A stretch of DNA of 64,000 bases, from assembly GCF_041916735.1 (NCBI RefSeq), contig NZ_JAYRYY010000011.1; one strand, 5' to 3'. The number at the start of each line of letters is the position of its first letter. Within the stretch, counting starts at the first letter, position 1. The position numbers and the translations under genes were made by a program. The notes under the pieces were generated by a model. It made no database searches, had not been told where the DNA came from, and saw only the letters and a list, made by a program, of their open reading frames with translations. This DNA comes from Zoogloea sp016790385 (lineage in GTDB: Bacteria; Pseudomonadota; Gammaproteobacteria; Burkholderiales; Rhodocyclaceae). Positions 34,543 to 43,409 of this stretch are shown in pieces.

Positions 34543-36843
34543 ATGGCCATCCAACCTCCCCGCCTCGACGACCGCGCGTTCGACGACCTGCGCGCCGAGC
34601 TGATCCGGCGCATCCCCGTCCACGCGCCGGAATGGACCGATCACAACGCTTCCGACCCGGGCATCGCCCTCATCGAGCTGTTTTCGGCCCTGGGCGACAA
34701 CGTGCTGTACCGCCTCAACCGGGTGCCCGAGGCGGCACGCCTGGAGTTCCTGCGCCTGCTTGCTATCCCGCCGCGGCCGGCACGGGCCGCCCAGGCCATG
34801 GTGCGGCTGGAGGCGCGCCGGGGGATCGCCCCCGTGCCGGTGGATTTCAGCGTCGGCAGCCCCACCCTGGAGTTCACCGCCGGCGACATCCATTTCCAGG
34901 CCCTCGACGAGATCACCGTTCTGCCCCTGGAACTCTCCGCCTGGGTCAAGCAGGCCTACGCCGGGCCGCTGCTCCCGGGCGGCATCGAGAACGTCAGCAG
35001 CCTGCTCGTCGCCCACCTGGGCAGCGCGCCCCCGATGGCCCAGTACCGCCCCGTCCCGCTGGAGGTGCCGAAGGGCGGCCGGCTGCCGGCCCCCATCTCC
35101 ACCGGCGCCAGCCTGGACGGCCGTATCTGGCTGTGTCTGGCGGCGCCCGAAACCGCCATGGCCGATGCCCTCAAGGCCAACGCCAATGACGCGGCCGCGG
35201 CCCGCAAGGCCCTGCGTGCCCAGCTTGCCGGTCAGGTGCTCAACCTGGGGGTGCGCAGCGACGACACGCTGTGCGGCAGCACCGACCACCATCGCTGCCC
35301 CGACGCGGGGAGCGACCCGGAACGCTGGCCCCTGCGCTGGGAGATCTCTACCGGCGGCTTCACCGGCGCTGAGCGGCAGGTGGACCGGGTACGCTACCAA
35401 CGCCTGGCCGTGCTCGCCGACAACACCGACAGCCTGGGCCGGCGCGGCACCGTGCGCCTGCGCCTGCCCGACGCGGCGGGCAGCGCCGAGCCCTTCAGCG
35501 ACTGGACCGCCGCCAGCTTCACCCTGCCCGACCCCGACCTCCTGGGCATCGGCGAGCTGCCCCCGCGCATCGACAACGCCAAGCTGGCCGAACGGGTGCT
35601 GGGCTGGGTCCGCGTCAGCCGCGCCGACCCCACCCACCCGCCCATCCGCCTGCGCTGGATCGACATCAACGTGGTTCGTGCCGAGCAGGCCATCACGGCC
35701 GCCGCCGAGCTGCTGGGCTACGGCGACGGCCGCACCGGCCAGCGCCATACCCTGTCGCGCACCCCAGTGATTGCCGGCAGCGAGCAGGTGCAGGTGTTCG
35801 GCCCCCTGGGCTGGGAGAACTGGCAGGGGGTGGACGACCTCGCCCTGGCCGGCCCGGACGACCCCTTCTACACCCTCGACCCCGCCGACGGCAGCATCCG
35901 CTTCGGCGACGGCCTGCACGGCCGCATCCCCCTGCCCGGCGAGGCGATCCGCTGCCTCACCTACAAGCATGGCGGTGGCGTGCGCGGCAATGTGGGCGCC
36001 GAACGCATCAACCGGGTGTTTCGCGCGGCCCCCGCCGCCGCCCTGGCCCTGAAAGCCGCCAACCCGCTGCCGGCCGAGTTCGGAGCCGACGCCGAAACCC
36101 TTCCCGAAGCCAGCGCACGGATTCCCGAAGTCCTGCGCCACAACGACCGCGCCGTGGCCACCGACGATTTTTCCGGACTGGCCCTGGAAACCCCCGGCGT
36201 GCAGGTGGGCCGCGCCCACGTCCTGCCCCGTCACAAGCCCCACGAGCGGGTGGACGGCGTACCCGGCGTGGTGACCCTGATCGTGCTGCCCGCCTACGAC
36301 CCCCTCCAGCCCGACCAGCCCACCCCCGACAAGGAAATGCTGCGCCGGGTGTGCGCCTGGCTGGAGCCCCGCCGGCTGGTCACCACCGAGCTTTACATCA
36401 CCCCACCCCAATACGTGCGCCTGTCGTGCTCGGTGGCTGTCGAGCCCGAGGCCGGCGCCGGCGAGGAAACCCTGCGCCGCCATGTGGAGCTGGCCCTGCG
36501 CCAGCACCTCGCCCCTTTGCCGCCCTATGGCCCCGATGGCAAGGGCTGGCCCTTCGGCCGCGACGTGCGCGACCGGGACATCGAGGCCGCCACCCTGCGG
36601 GTTCAGGGCGTGCGGCTGGTGAACGAGGTTCGGGTGGTGGGCGAACAGATCAGCCGCACGGGCACCCGCAGTGCCGTCGACACCACCGTTACCCTGCTGC
36701 CCTGGCAACTGCCGGTGCTGCTGGAGGTGAAGGTCGCCATCGGCGCCAACGCCACCGCCGAAGAACTGCCGCCCCTGGATGACGAGGCCGAGGCCACCCC
36801 TGTCACCAGCATGCCGGTGCCGGTTGGAAAGGAGGCCTGCTGA
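34543..36843 (+). CDS. eCIS baseplate assembly protein (gp6/J-like, Afp11-like)
   Basis: This 766-residue baseplate component begins PRLDDRAFDDLRAELIRRIPVHAPEWTDHNASDPGIALIELFSALGD, the typical start of the putative-baseplate-assembly family. Its C-terminal half has the J-like core (GGGVRGNVGAERINRVF, TDDFSGLALETPGVQVGRAHVLPRHKPHE). Wedge proteins of this type form the ring that triggers contraction. A GTG three codons upstream is an alternative start. Confidence 0.9.
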   Translation: MAIQPPRLDDRAFDDLRAELIRRIPVHAPEWTDHNASDPGIALIELFSALGDNVLYRLNRVPEAARLEFLRLLAIPPRPARAAQAMVRLEARRGIAPVPVDFSVGSPTLEFTAGDIHFQALDEITVLPLELSAWVKQAYAGPLLPGGIENVSSLLVAHLGSAPPMAQYRPVPLEVPKGGRLPAPISTGASLDGRIWLCLAAPETAMADALKANANDAAAARKALRAQLAGQVLNLGVRSDDTLCGSTDHHRCPDAGSDPERWPLRWEISTGGFTGAERQVDRVRYQRLAVLADNTDSLGRRGTVRLRLPDAAGSAEPFSDWTAASFTLPDPDLLGIGELPPRIDNAKLAERVLGWVRVSRADPTHPPIRLRWIDINVVRAEQAITAAAELLGYGDGRTGQRHTLSRTPVIAGSEQVQVFGPLGWENWQGVDDLALAGPDDPFYTLDPADGSIRFGDGLHGRIPLPGEAIRCLTYKHGGGVRGNVGAERINRVFRAAPAAALALKAANPLPAEFGADAETLPEASARIPEVLRHNDRAVATDDFSGLALETPGVQVGRAHVLPRHKPHERVDGVPGVVTLIVLPAYDPLQPDQPTPDKEMLRRVCAWLEPRRLVTTELYITPPQYVRLSCSVAVEPEAGAGEETLRRHVELALRQHLAPLPPYGPDGKGWPFGRDVRDRDIEAATLRVQGVRLVNEVRVVGEQISRTGTRSAVDTTVTLLPWQLPVLLEVKVAIGANATAEELPPLDDEAEATPVTSMPVPVGKEAC

Positions 36844-36905
36844 TGCCCGCCTATTGCACCGCGCCCACGGCCGCCCGGTGCCCATCCCGGAAGCCACGGC
36901 CATGA
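36843..36905 (+). CDS. 20-codon relay mini-ORF between baseplate genes
   Basis: A 20-codon frame starts inside the stop of the previous gene (TGATG at 36841-36845) and stops inside the start of the next (ATGA at 36902-36905). It spans exactly the 58-base gap between the two. The peptide (MPAYCTAPTAARCPSRKPRP) matches nothing I know. It may act only to couple translation; it could also be chance. Confidence 0.3.
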   Translation: MPAYCTAPTAARCPSRKPRP

Positions 36906-39319
36906 GCGGTCCGCGCTTCGCCCACCTCACCGGCCGCCCCATGTGGGAGCACTGCGACCACGTGGGTACGCGCATTGAGGGCACGCCCGCCGCCGTGGTG
37001 CTGGCACCGGCAACAGGTGCCACCGACGGGGCACCCCCGCCTGCGTCGCCGGCCGACTATGCGGCCTGGCTGGCGGGCTACGGCAGTGCGGTCATCCTCC
37101 CCTGCGCGCCCGACCAGTGCGACGGCGCGCAGGTGCTGCTGGCCGCCCCCGGCCAACCCATGCGCCTTCTCACGCCGGCGGGCTGGCTGCCACTGCCCAC
37201 CCCCGCCGCCGCCCCGCCCATGGCCACTCCGGGCCTCGAATTCGCGCCCCTGGAGGCGCCTCCCGCCCCTGCGGGCGCCGACGCCATCGCCCTCGACCCG
37301 GCCGGCCGCTGCTGGCTGCTCGACCGGGCCGGGCGGCGTCTGCTGGCCCTCAACCCGCAACTGGGTGTGCTCGCGGTGGTGCACCTGCCGCCCGACATCG
37401 ATCCGGGCGGCTTTGCTTGCAGTGCGGCCGGCCTGGTGGTTGCCGACCGCAGCCAGCCCCGGGTGGTGATGCAGCCGTGGGGCGGCGCGTGGCGCGGCCA
37501 TGCCGCCCCTGCCGCTGCCGGGCGGCGCATCGTGTCGATCACTGCCCATCCCGCCTGGCCGGAGGCCATTGCCCTGATCGAGGGCGGCCCCGACCGGTGG
37601 CAACTGATGCGAATCGACGGGGATGGCGCCACGCTGCATGCCCTGCCCATGGCCACCGCGCCCCTGCCCCTCATCCTCACCGCGGCGGACCGGCTGCTGG
37701 TCGGGGAAGTTGCCCATCCGCCCGGCGACGCCCGCCCCATGCTGTTCCGCGAATACATCCTGCGCCCCGATGGCGTCGAGGCGGAGCGGGGCTTTGCGGT
37801 ACGCGGCTTTGACGGCCGCGCCCTGTGGCTGGACACCGACGGGTCGGCAGACTGCGACGAAGCCCGCGTGATGGCCAGCACCGCCAGCGGCGCCCGCCCG
37901 CTCTTCCTTCGCGAGGCCGACCTGACCGGCAGCGGTGTGGTCGAGACCTGGGCGCTCGATTCGGGCATCTTCGCCTGCCAGTGGCACCGACTGTTTGTCG
38001 ATCTGTGCCTGCCGGCCGACTGCGCCGTAACCATCGAAGCCCGCAGCGCCGACGATCTGCCGCCCTTCGAGATCCGCCGGACGGCCCGCCTCCCCGCCGA
38101 CCGGGCCGGCGACACCCGACCGGCCCCCATCGACGACCCGTGGCCGCCCCTGGGCTCGGTGGTGGATGACAACGCCGAAGGCTGGGTGACCCTCGGGGTC
38201 GCCGACCGACGCCCGGCCCGTGCCGACGCGGCCCTTGCCGGCAGCGTCGGCGAACGCCCGTCGGCGGACCCGCTGGCGGGGGTCAGGGCAGCCGCCGCCG
38301 CCCCGCCGGGCGGCATGCAGACCTTCGAATACCTGCTCACGCCGCCGGCCGGCCGCTACCTGTGGCTGCGCGTGCGCCTCGCCGGCACCCGGCGCCAGGG
38401 GCCGAGCCTGTTTGCCCTGCGCGCCACCTACCCGCGCCCGTCCCTGCTCGACTACCTGCCCGCCTACTGGCGTTCCGACCCGGCCGGTGCCGACGCCACC
38501 GAACGGGCGCTGGCTCTGTTCGAAGGCTGGATGACCGAGATGGATCAGCGCATCGACGTGCTTCCCCAGCTCGTCGACCCGCGCCTGGTGCCCGCCGAGG
38601 CCCTGCCCTGGCTGGGCGGCTTCCTCGCCTTGAGCTTCGACACCCGGGTGCGCGAGGGAGTGCGCCGCGAGCTGCTGCTCCACATGGCCGAGCTGTACCG
38701 GGCCCGCGGCACGGTGCCGGGCCTGACGCGGCTGCTGTCGATTCTCGCCGAAGCCCCGGTGCAGATCATCGAAGGCTTCCGCCTGCGCCGGCCCACGGCG
38801 GCCTTCGTGGGCAACGCCCTGGTCGGCCCCGCCCTCGAACTGGGGGGCAGCGAAAGCACGCTCAATGCAACGGGTCTGGAAGCTTGGGAGCAGGAGCTCG
38901 CCGGCGCCCACGCCGCCCTGATGCTGCGGCGCGCGCTGGCCGACAGCCCCTGCCCTGCCCGCGACCCCGACGACCCGCTGCCCGATGACGCCCTGCTGGC
39001 CTTCTACCGCCGCCACGCCCACCGCTTCACGGTGATCGTGCCCCGGGTGCGTTGCAGCACCCTCGCCGAGGTGCTCGAACAGGCCATCGAAGCGGCCAAG
39101 CCGGCCCACACCCTGCACCAGCTGTGCTGGGTGGATGCCGGCTTCCGTGTCGGCAGCGCCAGCCTGGTGGGCATCTCCCACCTGGGCGCGGTGGAGCGGG
39201 CCGAGCCGGCCGTCCTCGGCAATGCCACGCTCTCCACCTTCACCACCCTCCACCGTGGCCGTCGTGAAGACCGCTACCCGTATTTCAAACCCATGAACCC
39301 ATGGGAGGCATCGCCATGA
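36902..39319 (+). CDS. eCIS phage tail protein (tail protein I-like) with propeller-like N-terminus
   Basis: This 805-residue protein starts at MSGPRFAHLTGRPMW. The first two thirds contain recurring short beta motifs (GADAIALDPAGRCWLLDRAGRRLLALNPQLGVL), which suggest an NHL/beta-propeller. The C-terminal quarter is the conserved tail-protein domain (PSLLDYLPAYWRSDP, LFEGWMTEMDQRIDVLPQLVDPRLVPAEALPWLGGFLAL, VRRELLLHMAELYRARGTVPGL). It is a peripheral baseplate subunit; the propeller could bind sugars or a fibre. ATGA couples it to the next gene. Confidence 0.85.
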   Translation: MSGPRFAHLTGRPMWEHCDHVGTRIEGTPAAVVLAPATGATDGAPPPASPADYAAWLAGYGSAVILPCAPDQCDGAQVLLAAPGQPMRLLTPAGWLPLPTPAAAPPMATPGLEFAPLEAPPAPAGADAIALDPAGRCWLLDRAGRRLLALNPQLGVLAVVHLPPDIDPGGFACSAAGLVVADRSQPRVVMQPWGGAWRGHAAPAAAGRRIVSITAHPAWPEAIALIEGGPDRWQLMRIDGDGATLHALPMATAPLPLILTAADRLLVGEVAHPPGDARPMLFREYILRPDGVEAERGFAVRGFDGRALWLDTDGSADCDEARVMASTASGARPLFLREADLTGSGVVETWALDSGIFACQWHRLFVDLCLPADCAVTIEARSADDLPPFEIRRTARLPADRAGDTRPAPIDDPWPPLGSVVDDNAEGWVTLGVADRRPARADAALAGSVGERPSADPLAGVRAAAAAPPGGMQTFEYLLTPPAGRYLWLRVRLAGTRRQGPSLFALRATYPRPSLLDYLPAYWRSDPAGADATERALALFEGWMTEMDQRIDVLPQLVDPRLVPAEALPWLGGFLALSFDTRVREGVRRELLLHMAELYRARGTVPGLTRLLSILAEAPVQIIEGFRLRRPTAAFVGNALVGPALELGGSESTLNATGLEAWEQELAGAHAALMLRRALADSPCPARDPDDPLPDDALLAFYRRHAHRFTVIVPRVRCSTLAEVLEQAIEAAKPAHTLHQLCWVDAGFRVGSASLVGISHLGAVERAEPAVLGNATLSTFTTLHRGRREDRYPYFKPMNPWEASP

Positions 39320-40554
39320 GCACCCCCACCGCCGCCGAAATCTTCACCCCCCTGGACGATCTCGATCCGGCCACCCCCGGTGACCCGTTCACCCGCCTGC
39401 GCTACAGCTATGGGCAGCTCCTGGGGGCGGAGGACTTCACCACCGAGCAGCGATACTTCCTGCTGCGCAGCCGCCTGCACAACGCCGCCCTGCACGGCTT
39501 TGGCACCGTGTGGGGGCTGAAGGTCGGCAGCCAGGAAAACGAGACCGCCCTCACCCTCACCTGCGACACGGGCCTCGCCATCGACCCCCTGGGGCGCGAG
39601 GTGTATGTGCCGCAGAAAGTCTGCCTGGACATCACCGGGCTGGCGGCCACGCACTTCTGGGGCGACCTCGCGGCACCGCCGCCGGCCCCCGGAGCCGAAG
39701 CCGGGGCCGACTCGCCCCTGCGCCGGGTTTACGTGGTGCTGCGCTACCGGGCCTGCCTCACCGAACAGGTGCCGGCCATCACCCAGCCCTGCTCCGGCCA
39801 GGACGCCGGTCTGGCCCCCTCGCGGGTGCTCGACGGCTACCGCCTGTGCCTGGAAGCCACGGCGCCGGATCTCACCGGCCTGCCCGTGCGCGACATCACC
39901 GCCCGCGCCAACCCGCCGGCAGATCTCCGCACCCGTCTGCTCGAACACATCATCGACCCCGACACCCCACCCCCGGCCCGCCTGTGGAGCGGTGCCGACG
40001 ACGCGCCGCTGCTCCTCGCCGTGCTCGACCTGGAGCCGGTGGGCACGCCCGTCGAACGGGTGAAGCTCTCCGGCGCCATCGACAACAGCGTGCGTGCCCT
40101 GCTGCCCGCCGTACAGAGCGTGGCCGATCTGGCCCTGGGCATCCATCTCGAAGCGGCCGGCGGCATACCGCGTTTCCAGGCCGGGCGGCTGCAAAGCCGC
40201 GCTGGCGAGGGTGCCGATGCGGCACGCAGTTTCATCGAGATCGCCACCACACGGCCCCTGATGGCGGCCAGCGTGGCACCCGGTTCGGTGCGCGTGCTGC
40301 GCTTCGATGAAGCCAACAAGCAATGGATGCCCGTCCCGGTCGCCAGCCAGACCCCCTCTGCCACGGGTCTCTCCCTGGTGATCGATGAAGTCCTCCCGCC
40401 CGGCGCACCGGTGCAGGTGTACCTGCTTGGCACCGGTGCGGAAGCCCTCCTCGACACCACGAGCCAGGCACTGGCCGGCGCCATCGGCGAGGTCGTGCCC
40501 CCCGGCACGGGCAGGGATGCCTGCCTCTTCGCCATTCACCCCACCACCGCCTGA
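39316..40554 (+). CDS. eCIS-associated protein with YGQLL/HGFGTVWGL module (paralogue A)
   Basis: This 412-residue protein has an unassigned but distinctive N-terminal module (RLRYSYGQLLGAEDFTTEQRYFLLRSRLHNAALHGFGTVWGLKV). The remainder is rich in beta strands and has several cysteines between residues 75 and 185. A related module occurs near the start of the next protein. The location after the wedge and tail proteins suggests a baseplate-peripheral or fibre-like part. Function unknown. Confidence 0.65.
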   Translation: MSTPTAAEIFTPLDDLDPATPGDPFTRLRYSYGQLLGAEDFTTEQRYFLLRSRLHNAALHGFGTVWGLKVGSQENETALTLTCDTGLAIDPLGREVYVPQKVCLDITGLAATHFWGDLAAPPPAPGAEAGADSPLRRVYVVLRYRACLTEQVPAITQPCSGQDAGLAPSRVLDGYRLCLEATAPDLTGLPVRDITARANPPADLRTRLLEHIIDPDTPPPARLWSGADDAPLLLAVLDLEPVGTPVERVKLSGAIDNSVRALLPAVQSVADLALGIHLEAAGGIPRFQAGRLQSRAGEGADAARSFIEIATTRPLMAASVAPGSVRVLRFDEANKQWMPVPVASQTPSATGLSLVIDEVLPPGAPVQVYLLGTGAEALLDTTSQALAGAIGEVVPPGTGRDACLFAIHPTTA

Positions 40555-40567
40555 GCCGGAGGCCGAG

Positions 40568-43399
40568 ATGAGCACAAACATGTGGAAGAAGATGGATGCC
40601 GGCCTGCTGACCATGGTCGCCAAGGTTGCCCGCAACGAACCCCTCAGCGCTGCGGACGAAGCCTCCATCGCCGATTTTCTGAAGGATTTCACCGGCAACG
40701 CGGTGGACGCCGGCTTTGCCGGCGGGCCGACCGGCGATGTGCGCGGCAGCAACAACCTGCGCCGCACCAACTGGTTCAACGGGCGCTATCTCACCGCCGA
40801 AGCCCTGTCACGCCAGGACGTGTATTTCGACACCCGGGCGCGGCTGGCCGCCCACGCCCAGATGCCGGGCATCGCCTGGGGCCTGGGCCTGTCCGCCGAC
40901 GGCCTCAACAGCACGCCCATCGACACCGAGGGGCGCTTCGGCGGCCTGCCTTCCAGCCGCAACATCACCCTGCGCCGCGGCCTGGCTTTTGACCACGTCG
41001 GCCGGCCCATTCTCGTATCCACGCCCTTCACCTTCACCATCGACCAGCTCATCGGCGCCTATCGCAAGACGCCCCAGAAGGTGGTGGGCGGCGGCGTGGA
41101 TTTCATGCCCTGCGTGTGCCTCGTGAACGACCCCGCCGGCCCCACCGGTGGTGGCGCGGCCCTGCCCTCCGGCCCCTTCCTGCTGGTGATCCAGCCCGGC
41201 GAGACCGAAGAGGGCGGCGCCAAGGTGATGGGCGAGATCTGCGGCGGCGCGGCCTCGGCCACCTGCCGCGCCGACACCTGGCGGGGCGGCTTCGGCCTTT
41301 CGCTGGTGCGCTTCCCGGTGGAGCTGCCCTTCCGCCAGGACCTCCAATCCGCCTGGGATCTGCGGGGCACCCTGTCGGCCTACTTCTTCGATGTGTTCGA
41401 GCACGCCCTGTGGAAGCGCTGGGACCCTGACTTTGCCACCCATGGCCCCTTCTGCGCCGACACTGGCCCCGGGCGGCACGACGCCGCGGCCATCGCCCTG
41501 GCCATGGTCTATCTGGGCGAGGACGGCAGCCTGCTCTTCATGGACCAATGGATTCCCCGCCGCACCATCTGCGACACGCCCGCCGAGGACTGGCACCGCA
41601 CCCGCTTCGGCGCGCCGCCCCGGGCCGCCGCCTGGGCGCGCATCCACCAGTTCCAGTGCATGCTCTCCGAGAGTCTGGTGAGGCGCCCGCTGAGCGCTGA
41701 CAACACCCATCTTTTCGCCCGGGGCTTCCGGCACATTCCGCCCATCGGCTTCCTGCCCATCCAGCCCGCACCACCCGATGACAAGCGCCCCATCGGGGTC
41801 GCGCTCTTCGACAAGCTGCTGGGCAACTCCCAGGGCGCCCAATGGCTGGTCTCACCCCTGGTGCGCAACGCGCTGGGTCAGGCGGAACGTTATTTCGAGG
41901 GCACCCGGGTCATCACCTACGGGGTGGTCGCCCTCCACGATGACGACATTCTTGAGGATCTTTCCAACGTCTTCGACAAAGACCCGATCCAGCTCAGCCT
42001 GCGCCCACCCCGCAGCAATCCCGACCCGGCCGGCACCGCCCCCGCCCCCGGGGCAAACGCCAGCGCCGGCAACTTCAAGGCCTCCGTCTATCAGGCCGGC
42101 AACGTGCAGACCAAGAACCTGGCGCCCCTACCCGGCTTCCTGGGCGTGCTGGCCAACCTGTTCGACGTGATGGGCCTGGACGAGCTGGTCAATCGCCGCA
42201 CCGAGATCGTCAAGCTGGTGCTGCCCCTCCAGGGGCTCACCCGGGAACACCCCCTGGTCGGCCGGCTGCACGAGGATGCCCTCGATCAGGCCCAGGCCTG
42301 GGGCGTCAATCCCCTGCTCACCGCCGCCAACCCCTTGGGCCAGCTGGGCACGATCAACGACACCGCCGAAGCCCTGGCCGGCATGGTCGCGCGCATGGGC
42401 CTCGACATGCTGCCCCGCCATTTTGTGGTGTATGTCAAACAGCGCGTGGTGCTCCTCGACCTGCTCTTCTACCTGCTGGAGATCCTCCAGTTCCTGCTCA
42501 ATTTCATGCGCGAGATCCAGAGCCTGGGCAACACCGCCGGCTCAGCCCAGCCCAGCGTCTCCACCCAGCAGGTGCGTACCCAGTACCTGCGCCAGCCCGC
42601 CGAGAAGCGCGCCATGGTCGAGGCCATCCTGGGCGAACCCGACGTGCAGGCCAGCATTGCCCGCGCCGCCGATCTGAGCGGCTCGGGCATCGCCGTAACC
42701 AGCCGCAATCAGGCTTTCCTGGACAAGGTGCAAAGCACCGAGGCCTCCCTCGCCAACACCATCGCCGACCCCGCCGAGCGCAAGCGGGTGGCCCTCGGTC
42801 AGGTGGCCGACACCTACGCCGCCGAGTACCCAGACTATCAGGTGGTGCAGGTGCTCGCGGCGGTGCAACCCCAGCACACCCTGGCGGTGGTGAACACCCT
42901 TTCGGTGAACCGCAGCACCCAGGTGACCCGCACCCTGGCCGACGAGCTGGCCAAGGACGGGCCTGCCGAGTTCCAATCCGAAGAGGCTCGCCCCCTCTAT
43001 GCCGATCTCCGGGTCGGGCTGGAGAGCCGCAAGGTCGCCGAATACGTAAGCGGTGCGGAATCGCCGCTGACCGTAGGTGAAGTCCTGGCCAAGACCCCCG
43101 AGGAAGCCGAAAAGCTGCTGGGTGCCGACAACTACGAGAAGTTCCGGAACGCCTTCCAGGCCGACCGGGCCGCCGCCGTCGCCGGTGCCGAGGCACTTGC
43201 CCAGGGCGTGCCCGCCGATCTGGCGGTCAAGGTGGAAGCCGGGATCCAGTCGGGCAAGCCGGCCGAAGCGGTGATCGAGAAACTCCAGACCGAGACCGCC
43301 GTCGGCAGCGTCAATCGCCCGGCGCTGGACCAGACCGCCAACCTGCTGCGCATCACCGGCGGTCAGGCCGGCTTCCTCAAGCGGGTGAAGCGCACCTGA
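40568..43399 (+). CDS. Large eCIS-associated protein (paralogue B of the YGQLL module)
   Basis: This 943-residue protein starts MSTNMWKKMDAGL. Around residues 58-115 it carries NNLRRTNWFNGRYLTAEALSRQDVYFD followed by GIAWGLGL, a diverged version of the module in the preceding protein. The middle is mixed; the last 300 residues are strongly helical with repeated hydrophobic heptads (VSTQQVRTQYLRQPAEKRAMVE). A long extended molecule such as a tail fibre would fit, but no receptor-binding domain is recognised. Confidence 0.6.
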   Translation: MSTNMWKKMDAGLLTMVAKVARNEPLSAADEASIADFLKDFTGNAVDAGFAGGPTGDVRGSNNLRRTNWFNGRYLTAEALSRQDVYFDTRARLAAHAQMPGIAWGLGLSADGLNSTPIDTEGRFGGLPSSRNITLRRGLAFDHVGRPILVSTPFTFTIDQLIGAYRKTPQKVVGGGVDFMPCVCLVNDPAGPTGGGAALPSGPFLLVIQPGETEEGGAKVMGEICGGAASATCRADTWRGGFGLSLVRFPVELPFRQDLQSAWDLRGTLSAYFFDVFEHALWKRWDPDFATHGPFCADTGPGRHDAAAIALAMVYLGEDGSLLFMDQWIPRRTICDTPAEDWHRTRFGAPPRAAAWARIHQFQCMLSESLVRRPLSADNTHLFARGFRHIPPIGFLPIQPAPPDDKRPIGVALFDKLLGNSQGAQWLVSPLVRNALGQAERYFEGTRVITYGVVALHDDDILEDLSNVFDKDPIQLSLRPPRSNPDPAGTAPAPGANASAGNFKASVYQAGNVQTKNLAPLPGFLGVLANLFDVMGLDELVNRRTEIVKLVLPLQGLTREHPLVGRLHEDALDQAQAWGVNPLLTAANPLGQLGTINDTAEALAGMVARMGLDMLPRHFVVYVKQRVVLLDLLFYLLEILQFLLNFMREIQSLGNTAGSAQPSVSTQQVRTQYLRQPAEKRAMVEAILGEPDVQASIARAADLSGSGIAVTSRNQAFLDKVQSTEASLANTIADPAERKRVALGQVADTYAAEYPDYQVVQVLAAVQPQHTLAVVNTLSVNRSTQVTRTLADELAKDGPAEFQSEEARPLYADLRVGLESRKVAEYVSGAESPLTVGEVLAKTPEEAEKLLGADNYEKFRNAFQADRAAAVAGAEALAQGVPADLAVKVEAGIQSGKPAEAVIEKLQTETAVGSVNRPALDQTANLLRITGGQAGFLKRVKRT

Positions 43400-43409
43400 T
43401 GGGCCATCC

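Noticed and set aside
34372..37023. Very long open frame (883 codons) on the minus strand opposite the baseplate genes
   Set aside because: It lies fully antisense to well-supported eCIS genes, has low-complexity glycine/alanine/histidine composition and no domain. GC-rich third positions commonly create such shadows.
36851..39253. 800-codon minus-strand frame opposite the tail protein
   Set aside because: Same type of GC shadow; the plus-strand gene has conserved domains and coupled starts.
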